Position numbers and translations under genes: made by a program. This document shows positions 56,470 to 64,000 of a DNA stretch of 64,000 bases, piece after piece. Under the pieces are notes generated by a model, which did not search any database, had not been told where the DNA came from, and worked only from the letters and a program-made list of their open reading frames with translations. The stretch's first letter is position 1; every line of letters starts with the position of its first letter. Location: positions 4,402,001 through 4,466,000 of the forward strand of contig OZ246983.1 in the NCBI GenBank assembly GCA_965232595.1, read 5' to 3'. This stretch comes from SZUA-309 sp965232595 (lineage in GTDB: Bacteria; Pseudomonadota; Gammaproteobacteria; Pseudomonadales; Azotimanducaceae).

Positions 56470-57774
56470 ATGGACGACGATCATCGGGTCAGTACGGGCA
56501 GCTACGCCTTTCTCACCTTTCTTACGCTGCTCAACGTGATGAATTTCGTCGACCGGCAGCTGCTTGCTAGCTTCGCCAACTTCATCGTCCCCGACCTCGG
56601 GCTCACCAACACCCAGTTCGGCCTGTTGACCGGCCTGTTTTTTCTGTTCTTCTACTCAACCGCCGGCCTGTTCATGGGCGCGCTTGCGGATACCACCAAC
56701 CGGACCCGCCTCATCAGCTGCGGCCTTGCCGCCTGGAGCGCGCTGACCGCGCTGTCCGGCGCCGCCAAGGGCTTCGCGACCCTGGCAATCCCGCGCATGT
56801 TCATCGGCGTCGGCGAGTCGATCATGACCCCCACCGCCATGTCGCTGCTCGCCGACCGGTTTCCGTCCCACCGGCTGGGCTTCGCCTCGGGCTTCTACTA
56901 CATGGGCGTCCCGATCGGCGTCGGCGCCAGCCTCCTGGTCGTCGGCTACCTCGGCCCGGCCATCGGTTGGCGCAACTGTTTTTACCTGCTCGGCGGCATC
57001 GGCGTGTTCTTCGCGGTGATCATGTGGTTCCTCCCGGAAACACCACGCAAGCACCTGGCCAGCAGCGACGATGCCGGCGCCCCGAAGCAGTCCTTCAAGG
57101 AGATTGCGCGGACGCTGATCGAGGCGCTACGCACCTCTCCGGCCCTGGTGATGACCATCGGCGGCGGCGTGGCTTTCCACTTCATTCTCGGCGCAGCGAC
57201 TTTCGATCAGCTCTGGTACGTGCAGGAACGGGGCTTCGACAAGGCGGAAATCGCCCAGATCACGGGCTGGATCGGCATCGTCGCCGGCATCCTCGGCAAC
57301 CTGTTCGGCGGCCTGGGTGGAGACTGGTTCCTGCGCAAAACCGGCATGGGTCGACCCATGTTCCTGTTCTGGATCATGCTGCTGCTGGCACCAGTCAACA
57401 TCGCCTATCGTCTGGTGCCGCCCGATACCCTCTGGTTCTGGGTTGGCGTCTTCGTCGGCTTCTTTCAGCTCGGCTGCTTCTACGGCCCCACCTTCTCAAC
57501 GGTGCAGGAGCTGGTGCCGCCGCAGATTCGGGCCACAGTGGTTGCCCTCTACATCCTGCTGTTGAACATGGCCGGCGTGGCCATCGGGGTCAGCGCCGCC
57601 GGCGTGTACGTGGACTGGCTGATGGCGCGCGGTAACGAAGCGCCTTACACGGTGGCCCTGCTCTGGTTCACCGTCATCTCGCTCACGGCGATACCGCTTT
57701 TCTACTTCGCCGGCCGCCGCTTCGAGCGCGACCGGGCCCGTCTGTTCGAGAAAATGCAGGCCCAGAGCGGCTGA
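56470..57774 (+). CDS. MFS transporter (spinster-like)
   Basis: This 434-residue 12-helix transporter shows NVMNFVDRQLLASFANFIVPDLGL, then GLLTGLFFLFFYSTAGLFMGALADTTNRTRL with the A-motif. RMFIGVGESIMTPTAMSLLADRF and GGLGGDWFLRKTGMGRPM follow. Together these mark the spinster/major-facilitator subgroup. It is a paralogue of the transporter at 40680. A GGGGAG site precedes the ATG. Its substrate is unknown. Confidence 0.92.
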   Translation: MDDDHRVSTGSYAFLTFLTLLNVMNFVDRQLLASFANFIVPDLGLTNTQFGLLTGLFFLFFYSTAGLFMGALADTTNRTRLISCGLAAWSALTALSGAAKGFATLAIPRMFIGVGESIMTPTAMSLLADRFPSHRLGFASGFYYMGVPIGVGASLLVVGYLGPAIGWRNCFYLLGGIGVFFAVIMWFLPETPRKHLASSDDAGAPKQSFKEIARTLIEALRTSPALVMTIGGGVAFHFILGAATFDQLWYVQERGFDKAEIAQITGWIGIVAGILGNLFGGLGGDWFLRKTGMGRPMFLFWIMLLLAPVNIAYRLVPPDTLWFWVGVFVGFFQLGCFYGPTFSTVQELVPPQIRATVVALYILLLNMAGVAIGVSAAGVYVDWLMARGNEAPYTVALLWFTVISLTAIPLFYFAGRRFERDRARLFEKMQAQSG

Positions 57775-57799
57775 CGCCAGCTCCGCTCAGCGCAGGCGA

Positions 57800-58201
57800 T
57801 CAGAAAGCGCCGATGATCGCGCCCATGAGCACGCTGTAGGCGACCCGGTAGCCGGCCTGGATCAGAAACAGGCGCATGCCCCAGCCGCAGAACGCGCTGT
57901 CCGAAGCCATGGCCGTGGCTATGAAGCCGATGCCCACTGCCAACCCGAATATCGCGCCACCGAGGACCGTGCTGATGCCCAGCGCCAGCATGAGCCAGGC
58001 CACCGCGATGCAGGTCAGCGCCGCCGTGAAGAAACTGATCACGAACGGCATCGGGGTCGGCTCGATGTCCTCTTCAGTTTTGCCCAGCGCGTCCATCCAG
58101 GCCTGGCCGAACAGCGGCCCGTACCAGAGCCCGCCCAGAACGAAAGCAACCGCCGTGGCGATGAGGATAGCCAGCCAGTTGAGCGCCATTAGATCGATCA
58201 T
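57800..58201 (-). CDS. DUF1761 family inner-membrane protein
   Basis: This 133-residue protein has four predicted transmembrane helices (about 7-25, 53-75, 79-98 and 110-130). The DUF1761 signature FVLGGLWYGPLFGQAWMDALGKTEEDI follows the first helix. The start at 58201 is set by a GGGGAGA site; the open frame extends upstream without family similarity. Its function is unknown. It converges with the MFS gene, 25 bases apart. Confidence 0.88.
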   Translation of the reverse strand: MIDLMALNWLAILIATAVAFVLGGLWYGPLFGQAWMDALGKTEEDIEPTPMPFVISFFTAALTCIAVAWLMLALGISTVLGGAIFGLAVGIGFIATAMASDSAFCGWGMRLFLIQAGYRVAYSVLMGAIIGAF

Positions 58202-58330
58202 GTTCTCCCCTCCCGATCGAGTGTGCCGGCCAAGCCTAACCCGATCGGCGGCACGGCGCATCGCGTTGCACTCACCGATGGCGACCTGTATGAAGAGTCG
58301 AAACCGAGCTGAAAAAGAGGAACGGCAGAC

Positions 58331-59563
58331 ATGCACGAGATGCCAACCGAAGGCCGGGACTGGCCGGCGCTGAAAGCAGAGATGGTGGAGCGAGGCGGCG
58401 GCGACGCCAAGTGGCGTGATGGCAAAACCGCAGTCTACGTCTTCAACGCCGGGGAAGATGTGGCCGCGGTGCAGAAAGAAGCCTACACCCTCTACATGTC
58501 CGAAAACGGCCTAGGGCCGCTGGCCTTTCCCAGCCTGAAGCAGATGGAAGACGAAGTCGTCGGCATGGGCCTCACGCTGCTGCACGCGCCGGATGACGCC
58601 CGCGGCACCATCACCTCCGGTGGCACCGACTCCATCACCATGGCGGTCAAAGCCGCCAGGGACCACGCCCGGAACGAGAAAGGGCAAACCGGCGCAGCCA
58701 ATCTGGTTGCGCCCTTTTCAGCACATCCCGCGTTCGACAAAGCGGCCAAGCTGATGGACATCGAGGTGCGCAGGGTGCCGGTGGCTGCCGACCTGCTCGC
58801 CGACGTCCCGGCGATGGCCGGGGCAGCCGACGAGAACACCATCATGCTGGTCGGCTCAGCACCGAGCTTCCCCTACGGACTCATCGACCCCATCGAAGCC
58901 TTGAGCGATCTCGCCAGCCAGCGGAACCTGTGGCTGCACGTCGACGCCTGCGTCGGCGGCTACATCGCGCCGTTCGTGCGCATGAACGGGGCCGACATGC
59001 CGCCGTTCGATTTCGAGCTGCCCGGCGTTTCCTCCATGTCTGCGGATCTGCACAAGTACGGCTACTGCGCCAAAGGCGCCTCCACCGTGCTGTTCCGAGA
59101 CGAGGCCCTGCACCAGCAGATGGTGTTCGACTGCAGCGACTGGCCGGGCGGCAGGATGATCACGCCGACGCTGGCAGGCACCCGTCCCGGCGGCGCCATA
59201 TCGGCTGCCTGGGCGGTCATGAATTTCCTCGGCGTGTCGGGCTACCGCAACAAGCACCGGCAGGTCACAGAGGCGCGGCAGGCAGTGGAGAGCGGCGTCC
59301 AGGCGCTCGGCTTCGAGATCCTGGGAGAACCCAAGCTGGGCATCGTCGCCTTCACTCACAAAGAAGCGGACGTCTTCACGGTGTACAGGAACATGTACCG
59401 GAAAGGCTGGTTTGCCAGCCTGACCACCGAGCCGCCGGCTCTGCACCTGATGCTGTCACCTTTCCACAAGGAAGTCGTGCCGACCTATCTCGACGATCTG
59501 CAGGCGAGCCTCGAGGAGGCTGGCAACAAGAAGACGGAAGGATTCGAAGCGCGCTACAGCTGA
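58331..59563 (+). CDS. PLP-dependent decarboxylase/lyase, sphingosine-1-phosphate-lyase-like
   Basis: This 410-residue fold-type I group II decarboxylase-like enzyme has the phosphate-binding motif SGGTDSITMAVKAARDHAR (near residue 97), HVDACVGGYIAPFV (Asp at 205), and the PLP lysine Lys242 in DLHKYGYCAKGASTVLFR. The overall pattern, with VDACVGG and a short form, is close to bacterial S1P lyases and tyrosine/glutamate decarboxylases. It would cleave phosphoethanolamine-type long-chain bases or decarboxylate an amino acid; the substrate is not decided. An AAGAGGA site lies upstream. Confidence 0.88.
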   Translation: MHEMPTEGRDWPALKAEMVERGGGDAKWRDGKTAVYVFNAGEDVAAVQKEAYTLYMSENGLGPLAFPSLKQMEDEVVGMGLTLLHAPDDARGTITSGGTDSITMAVKAARDHARNEKGQTGAANLVAPFSAHPAFDKAAKLMDIEVRRVPVAADLLADVPAMAGAADENTIMLVGSAPSFPYGLIDPIEALSDLASQRNLWLHVDACVGGYIAPFVRMNGADMPPFDFELPGVSSMSADLHKYGYCAKGASTVLFRDEALHQQMVFDCSDWPGGRMITPTLAGTRPGGAISAAWAVMNFLGVSGYRNKHRQVTEARQAVESGVQALGFEILGEPKLGIVAFTHKEADVFTVYRNMYRKGWFASLTTEPPALHLMLSPFHKEVVPTYLDDLQASLEEAGNKKTEGFEARYS

Positions 59564-59575
59564 TGCCGGCGGCGG

Positions 59576-59980
59576 CTAAGCCTGCCGGTCGAGCAGCCAG
59601 TCGATGGCCGCTTGCCGATCGAACACGTAGGTGAGCTCCACCGTCTCCGCCTCGGTTTCGAAGATGGCGAGCAGTATCTTTGCCAGCTCCTCGAGATGCG
59701 GGGCGATCACGATGGCGACCCAGGTTCTTTCCCTGATCGAGATGAGCGAGCGAAAGGAGTCGGGCAGTTGCCGCAGCGCATCGCTGGTCAGGGACCCCAC
59801 GTCCCACTGGCTGACGTCGTAGATGAGGCGATCGTGCGCCGCCCACTCGTCGTGATGGCTCCTGACGTGATCCATGAGCACGTTGATGCCAGCCCGCCCG
59901 ATCATATCCGTGATGAGGATGGGGCCCTGCACCTCGTGCTTCACTTCAGCAACGATTGTGGACGACTGCCCAGGATTCAA
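59576..59980 (-). CDS. STAS-like (SpoIIAA family) protein
   Basis: This 134-residue protein has a SpoIIAA/STAS-type fold: an N-terminal strand VKHEVQGPILITDMIG, helix INVLMDHVRSHHDEW, strand RLIYDVSQWDV, and later RTWVAIVIAPHLEELAKIL. Its start is set at TTG 59980 because a strong GGGAGGG site lies five bases upstream; the frame stays open to 60034. Proteins of this family are single-domain and often act in protein-protein regulation or lipid binding. It converges with the S1P-lyase-like gene, 12 bases apart. Confidence 0.7.
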   Translation of the reverse strand: MNPGQSSTIVAEVKHEVQGPILITDMIGRAGINVLMDHVRSHHDEWAAHDRLIYDVSQWDVGSLTSDALRQLPDSFRSLISIRERTWVAIVIAPHLEELAKILLAIFETEAETVELTYVFDRQAAIDWLLDRQA

Positions 59981-60095
59981 AGTTGCCCTCCCATTTGCGG
60001 CGCGGATACTCTCACCGGCCGGGTGGCATCGCAATCACTCTGATGTATCAGATTTTAAGCCCGAGATCGAACTCTTCGCAGCGCCTGCCCCGCCT

Positions 60096-60755
60096 CTAAT
60101 CCCTGGCGAACAGCAGCTCCAACCGCCCCTCCTGCAGGAGGGTGGCCTTCTGAATCGACAGCGCCGGGAAGAACTCGTCGAGTTGCTGCTGGGTGTGGGC
60201 GTGATAGCGGCCTTCCCGCTCGATCGGCGTAAGCTTCAGGTGCGACTCGTCTTCGATTCCGTACCGGCAGCCTGAGCTTTCCGGTTGCCAGCCCGGCTCT
60301 TCGGCTCGGGCGCCGCTGTGCAGGGAGCCGAACCCATAGCCCAGGCTTGTCGCTCCGAGATTCGGCGCCAGCGCTCTGCTCAGCCCTTCCAGCGCCGGCA
60401 GCGACAGGTAGTGCAGCGCATCCCAGAACATGCAGACGTCGAACACCAGCCCGTCCGGCAGCCGCAGGTAGCCGAGCAGCTGCTCACAGGCTTCGGCGGT
60501 GTTGATCTCTTCCGGCGGTGAGGTGACCAGGTCACAGGAGAACAGATCGACGAAGTGGATGGCGGCGTTCCTGCCCGCGAAGAAGTTGAGCGTGCTCTGA
60601 GCCCCGCTGCCGAGATCGAGCACGTGCAGGCGCTCGCGGCTCTCGATCTGCTCGAGCAGCAGCGGCAACAGCCGGCTGGAGACGCTCTGCGGGCGGCTCC
60701 GGCGGCTGGCAGCACCGGCATCAACCGGCTGACGCCTGCGCAGCATGCGGCTCAT
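60096..60755 (-). CDS. Putative SAM-dependent methyltransferase coupled to bactofilin
   Basis: This 219-residue protein has a glycine-rich loop VLDLGSGAQSTLNFFAG with a following acidic strand (IHFVDLFSCDL), and FDVCMFWDALHYLSLPALEGL, as in Rossmann-fold methyltransferases. The C-terminal half is variable, so the substrate is unknown and catalysis is uncertain. It overlaps the bactofilin gene by four bases, so translation is coupled; it may act on a cell-envelope or cytoskeletal target (inference). Confidence 0.75.
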   Translation of the reverse strand: MSRMLRRRQPVDAGAASRRSRPQSVSSRLLPLLLEQIESRERLHVLDLGSGAQSTLNFFAGRNAAIHFVDLFSCDLVTSPPEEINTAEACEQLLGYLRLPDGLVFDVCMFWDALHYLSLPALEGLSRALAPNLGATSLGYGFGSLHSGARAEEPGWQPESSGCRYGIEDESHLKLTPIEREGRYHAHTQQQLDEFFPALSIQKATLLQEGRLELLFARD

Positions 60756-61258
60756 CCGCCCGTCTGGCTGCCCTTCTCTTCAGTCGAACCGTTGGCGGCC
60801 GTGGCGGCCCGCTTGGGCGTGGCGGTAGCTGGCTTTTCCACGCCCGGGTCCATATCGATGGCGCCTTTGAACTTGGCTCCGTCTTCCAGGGTTACCCTGG
60901 GTGCGGTGATGTTGCCCCGGACTCGACCGGTCTGGGTGATGATGACCTTCTCCTCGCCCTGAATGTCGCCGGTCACCTGGCCTTCAACCTTCACCGTCTT
61001 GGCGCTGAGATCGGCCTCGACCGACCCTTTCTGGCCGATGGTGAGATCGTGTCCACCCAGGGACACGGAACCGACCACGTTGCCTTCGATCAGCAGGTTT
61101 TCATCGCCGCTGACCTCACCTTTGATCTTGATAGTTGCTCCGATCACCGCTGCATTCCTCGTGTTGAACGTGTCAGATGGCGACCAGGAGCCGCCGGTGC
61201 CGCTGCCGGAGCCGACCTCGGGCTCCGCATGGGCATTGTCTTTGCGCTTCTCGAACAT
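60752..61258 (-). CDS. Bactofilin family cytoskeletal protein
   Basis: This 168-residue polymer-forming protein has a right-handed beta-helix (about residues 40-140). Regularly spaced short repeats include IGATIKIKGEVSGDENLLIEG, VVGSVSLGGHDLTIGQKG and VTGDIQGEEKVIITQTGRVRGNI. The N- and C-terminal tails are Gly/Ser- and Lys/Ala-rich. Bactofilins form membrane-linked filaments that shape cells and place cell-wall enzymes. The start at 61258 follows GGAGGTG. A peptidase (M23) partner is not nearby. Confidence 0.92.
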   Translation of the reverse strand: MFEKRKDNAHAEPEVGSGSGTGGSWSPSDTFNTRNAAVIGATIKIKGEVSGDENLLIEGNVVGSVSLGGHDLTIGQKGSVEADLSAKTVKVEGQVTGDIQGEEKVIITQTGRVRGNITAPRVTLEDGAKFKGAIDMDPGVEKPATATPKRAATAANGSTEEKGSQTGG

Positions 61259-61468
61259 GGCTGCCACCTCCTTAATCCACGTTCCTGATTGACGCGTCGT
61301 GCTGACGCGCGGATAGCCAATATAGGCCATCCGACCCGAGGAGAAATGACAACTTTCTGGAGAAGAGACCCTGAAGCCTGGAAAGAGGGTGAAGCGGGCG
61401 GCCTGCAAACCCTAGGCCGATAAGACGACCATGCCGGTCAGCGTCAGGGCGAGCGACGGTGTGAGAGT

Positions 61469-61544
<76 letters not shown>

Positions 61545-61645
61545 ACTTGCCCGAGCCCGGCGCGCGCCGGGACTTCGGAAGGCGCGAGATACTAGGTTGC
61601 AGGCCCAATCCTGTCAACCAGCCGGCCTGGCATCGCGGCGGCCCT

Positions 61646-62974
61646 TCAGCGCGTCCGATCGAGCCAGTCCTGGAAACTCAGCAGCCCGGAGATGGCCTTA
61701 GCGCCGAGCCAGCGGAACGGCTCAGGTTCCCACCGCGGCGACCGGTGATTGACCCAGGGCAGCTGGCAGAGCGGCGTGTCCCGTTCCAGCAGCAGATCCG
61801 CCAGGGTCCGACCGGCCAGATTGGCGGCGGCCACGCCCTCGCCCACATAGCCGCCCGCCCAGGCGAAACCTGCCTCCCGGTCGTAGCCAACGGAAGGAAA
61901 GAAGTCCCTCGGCACCCCCAGCACGCCGCCCCAACGATGCGCGAGCGTTGGCCTGCCGAGCATGGGGAACAGCTCTGCAAGCAGCCTCTCGAGCCGCTCA
62001 TGGGCGGGATGTGTGCGCTCGAAACGGGCATCGATCTTCGAGCCATAACGATAGGGAGCGGCCAGACCGCCGATGGCAATCCTGTCGTCGGCCGTCCGCT
62101 GCCCGTAGTAGATCATGGCCCGGGCATCCTCGAAGGTCTGACGCGCCTCGAGACCGATCTCCTTCCAGAGGCTGCGCTCGATGGGCTCGGTCACCACCAT
62201 GTAGTTGTAGATCGGGGCAATGCGCCGTTCCTGGCCCCTGATGGAACCGGTGTAGGCTTCGGTGGCGCGAACGAGCATACGTCCTCTGGCCGTGCCCTGC
62301 CCGGTGACCGCCCGACGGCCCTCGATGGCCGTCACCGGGCTGTTCTCGTAGATCACCACACCAGCCTGACGCAGCACGTCCGCCAGCCCGAGCACCAGCC
62401 GGTAGGGATGAATGGCCGCGCAGTGCGGGGTGAAGAGCCCACCCAGCAGCCCCGGAATGTTCAGGTGAGCTGAAGCCTCAGCCACATCGAGCAGGCGCAC
62501 GTCGTCTTCCGCGAGCCCGGTCTCACGTGCCTCGGCCACCTGCGCCTGCAGCCGCTTCAGCTGCACCCTGGTGACCGCAGGAAAAAGGGTGCCACCCTTG
62601 GCGTAATGACAGTCGAATTGATGCGCTGCTGCAACGCGGCCCACCTCGTCGACGCTCTCCTGAACCGCTCTGTGCATGGCCAGCGCCCCGCCCCGCCGCT
62701 TCTTCTCGTACCTGCCATCGTCCGCAGCAAGAGAACCCGTGCACCAGCCGCCATTCCGACCGGAAGCGCCGAATCCGGCAAACCGCGCCTCGAGCAGGCA
62801 GATGGACAGGCTCGGATCGGCCTGTTTGAGATAGTAGGCGGTCCAGAGGCCAGTGAAGCCGGCGCCGATGATGACCACGTCCGCTTCCACATCCCCCTGG
62901 AACGAAGCAGCCTCAGCGACCTCGGCGCCGGGCGTCAGGTGCCACCAGGAGCGGCTGTCGACGGTCTCTGCCAT
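61646..62974 (-). CDS. FAD-dependent amine/D-amino-acid oxidase family protein (PuuB-like)
   Basis: This protein of about 442 residues has an N-terminal Rossmann FAD motif VIIGAGFTGLWTAYYL, then LEARFAGFGASGRNGGWCTGS. A substrate domain follows with RATEAYTGSIRGQERRIAPIYNYMVVTEP, and the C-terminal GYVGEGVAAANLAGRTLADLL completes FAD binding. It resembles gamma-glutamylputrescine oxidase and other glycine/D-amino-acid oxidases. The start at ATG 62974 is preferred, as the earlier candidate is a TTG. Substrate is probably an amine or N-alkyl amino acid. Confidence 0.9.
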   Translation of the reverse strand: MAETVDSRSWWHLTPGAEVAEAASFQGDVEADVVIIGAGFTGLWTAYYLKQADPSLSICLLEARFAGFGASGRNGGWCTGSLAADDGRYEKKRRGGALAMHRAVQESVDEVGRVAAAHQFDCHYAKGGTLFPAVTRVQLKRLQAQVAEARETGLAEDDVRLLDVAEASAHLNIPGLLGGLFTPHCAAIHPYRLVLGLADVLRQAGVVIYENSPVTAIEGRRAVTGQGTARGRMLVRATEAYTGSIRGQERRIAPIYNYMVVTEPIERSLWKEIGLEARQTFEDARAMIYYGQRTADDRIAIGGLAAPYRYGSKIDARFERTHPAHERLERLLAELFPMLGRPTLAHRWGGVLGVPRDFFPSVGYDREAGFAWAGGYVGEGVAAANLAGRTLADLLLERDTPLCQLPWVNHRSPRWEPEPFRWLGAKAISGLLSFQDWLDRTR

Positions 62975-63056
62975 AGCCCGCCCACTTTCCGCCAAGGCAG
63001 TGGTGGATGCAATTCGGTCGAGCCGCTAAGCTCGTGGCCCGATTGAGGAGACACTT

Positions 63057-63632
63057 ATGATTGCCAGGTTCCTGACCGTAGCGCTGTTACTCCTGACCCT
63101 GCCCGCTCACGCCGACTGGGTTCTGGACAACTCCGGTTCCCAGCTCGCCTTCGTGAGCACCAAGGCAACCGATGTGGCCGAGGTGCACACGTTCAGCCAG
63201 ATGTCAGGCTCCGTCGGCAGCGACGGACACGCCAGGGTGGTCATTCAGCTCGCCAGCGTCGACACCCTGATCCCGATCCGGGACGAACGCATGCGCGAGA
63301 TGCTGTTTCAAACGGACCTGTTTCCCACCGCCTCGGTGGATGCACGGCTCGACATCGTGCGCCTGCAGCGGATGGACGTGAGCACCAGCGAGGTGCTCAC
63401 CACCGAGATTCTCCTCAACCTGGGAGAGGCAAAAGTGCCGCTGACCGCTGAGCTCCTGATCACCCGGGTGGCAGCAGATCGAGTGCTGGTGGCCACCCTG
63501 AAGCCCGTGGTTGTCAACGCGGGCTCGGTGGAGTTGGCCGAGGGTGTGGAAGCGCTGCGTGAGATTGCCGGCCTGCCCAGCATCAGCAAAGCCGTGCCCG
63601 TCACCTTCGTGCTGCAGTTCGTGGCGGGTTAG
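63057..63632 (+). CDS. YceI family periplasmic protein
   Basis: This 191-residue protein has a Sec signal (FLTVALLLLTLPAHA) and a YceI-like lipocalin barrel: DWVLDNSGSQLAFVSTKA, VDTLIPIRDERMREMLFQ (the conserved RDxxMR motif) and ASVDARLDIV. YceI proteins bind isoprenoid lipids or quinone-like compounds in the periplasm. A GAGGAGA site lies upstream. The last four bases overlap the end of the convergent beta-CASP gene. Confidence 0.9.
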   Translation: MIARFLTVALLLLTLPAHADWVLDNSGSQLAFVSTKATDVAEVHTFSQMSGSVGSDGHARVVIQLASVDTLIPIRDERMREMLFQTDLFPTASVDARLDIVRLQRMDVSTSEVLTTEILLNLGEAKVPLTAELLITRVAADRVLVATLKPVVVNAGSVELAEGVEALREIAGLPSISKAVPVTFVLQFVAG

Positions 63633-64000
63633 AGCTGAACGACCTGCCCAGCCTCGGCTATAGAGGCATCGGCGCCGGACTCCTTCAGGCAGTGGCGCAG
63701 CGCCGACGCCGCATCCGCGTCTCCGTGCACCAGATGCACGGGCGGTAGCCCGGCAATCCCCCCATACCAGCGCAGCAGATCGGCCTGATCGCCGTGTGCC
63801 GACATGCCACCGATGGTGTGCGTCTCGGCCCGCACCCGGAACTCCTCTTTGTAGATTCGGATGATCTGAGCACCATCGATGATCCGCCTGCCCAGCGTAC
63901 CGGGGGGCTGATAGCCGGTAAAGAGGATGTGGGTTTCCCGGCGCTCGATGTTGTGGCGGAAGTGATGCAGGATCCGCCCGCCGTTACACATGCCGCTGCC
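63629..64000 (-). CDS. Beta-CASP metallo-beta-lactamase RNA-processing protein (3' part)
   Basis: This is the C-terminal 123 residues of an MBL-fold/beta-CASP protein; it runs past the right edge. Visible are GSGMCNGGRILHHF (beta-CASP motif), LFTGYQPPGTLGRRI, and the RMMBL-domain IGGMSAHGDQADLLRW and PPVHLVHGDADAASAL, as in CPSF73/RNase J relatives. These are zinc-dependent exo- or endoribonucleases. The catalytic metal-binding part is outside the window. Confidence 0.92.
   Translation of the reverse strand, partial: GSGMCNGGRILHHFRHNIERRETHILFTGYQPPGTLGRRIIDGAQIIRIYKEEFRVRAETHTIGGMSAHGDQADLLRWYGGIAGLPPVHLVHGDADAASALRHCLKESGADASIAEAGQVVQL

Overview
The window is about 64 kb of GC-rich, gene-dense chromosomal DNA. 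It reads as a free-living, probably marine gammaproteobacterium. Supporting this are an MSHA-type pilus locus, TonB-dependent receptors, a Fur-like box, Lrp and DUF families typical of Gammaproteobacteria, and many CoA-transferase, acyl-CoA and transporter genes as in uncultured oligotrophic lineages (Steroidobacterales, Woeseiales or Halieaceae type). The lineage is inferred from gene content only, because no rRNA is present. I found no integrase, transposase, phage gene or CRISPR array. No stretch over 300 bases lacks a gene; the largest gaps are about 200 to 250 bases (22517-22715, 37469-37716, 46053-46273, 47372-47617, 61259-61468).

Layout. 1-9678 is a run of catabolic and transport genes: three CaiB/BaiF CoA-transferases, an MscS channel, an M81 metallopeptidase, a GPH-type symporter, an EEP nuclease/phosphatase, a globin-like protein and a GST. 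9684-13153 holds a lipoprotein behind two hotdog thioesterases, a PLDc_N peptide, a NIPSNAP protein and an enoyl-CoA hydratase. 13263-22516 is a nine-gene, tightly overlapping minus-strand operon for a type IV pilus/type II secretion-like machine: prepilin, ATPase with a c-di-GMP-type MshEN domain, platform, second pseudopilin, PilM-PilN fusion, PilO, PilP/GspC-like, MshL secretin and TPR protein. 22716-28562 has a flavin oxidoreductase, a DUF481 protein, an Asp-box protein coupled to a MoaD/ThiS-like protein, and a TIR-TM-TPR protein. 28635-32089 is an aromatic amino-acid unit (VOC protein, HPPD, divergent Lrp/AsnC regulator, ACT-fused phenylalanine hydroxylase). 32128-37468 holds a PEGA/SUMF1 protein, a cyclase and a TonB receptor with its own terminator. 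37717-44730 is acyl-CoA and amino-acid metabolism: ATC-hydrolase-like protein, methyltransferase, an aminotransferase-MFS-acyl-CoA synthetase operon and an acyl-CoA dehydrogenase. 44731-52218 has a periplasmic haem protein coupled to a DUF3313-like protein, a second flavin oxidoreductase, a 999-residue Ig-repeat lipoprotein and a second MscS channel. 52300-64000 has an LLM oxidoreductase, a Fur-box-preceded FecA-like receptor, an MFS transporter, an S1P-lyase-like PLP enzyme, a STAS-like protein, a bactofilin/methyltransferase pair, tRNA-Ala(GGC), an FAD amine oxidase, a YceI protein and the end of a beta-CASP nuclease.

The most notable items are: (1) the phenylalanine hydroxylase, which has the animal ACT-plus-catalytic architecture and near-animal motifs instead of the short bacterial PhhA form; (2) the compact pilus/secretion operon with a fused PilM-PilN subunit, a probable c-di-GMP-gated ATPase and an EF-hand-like loop in its prepilin; (3) the TIR-TM-TPR protein; (4) the Asp-box/ubiquitin-like gene pair; (5) two genes whose only convincing start is a CTG overlapping the upstream stop codon (CTGA).
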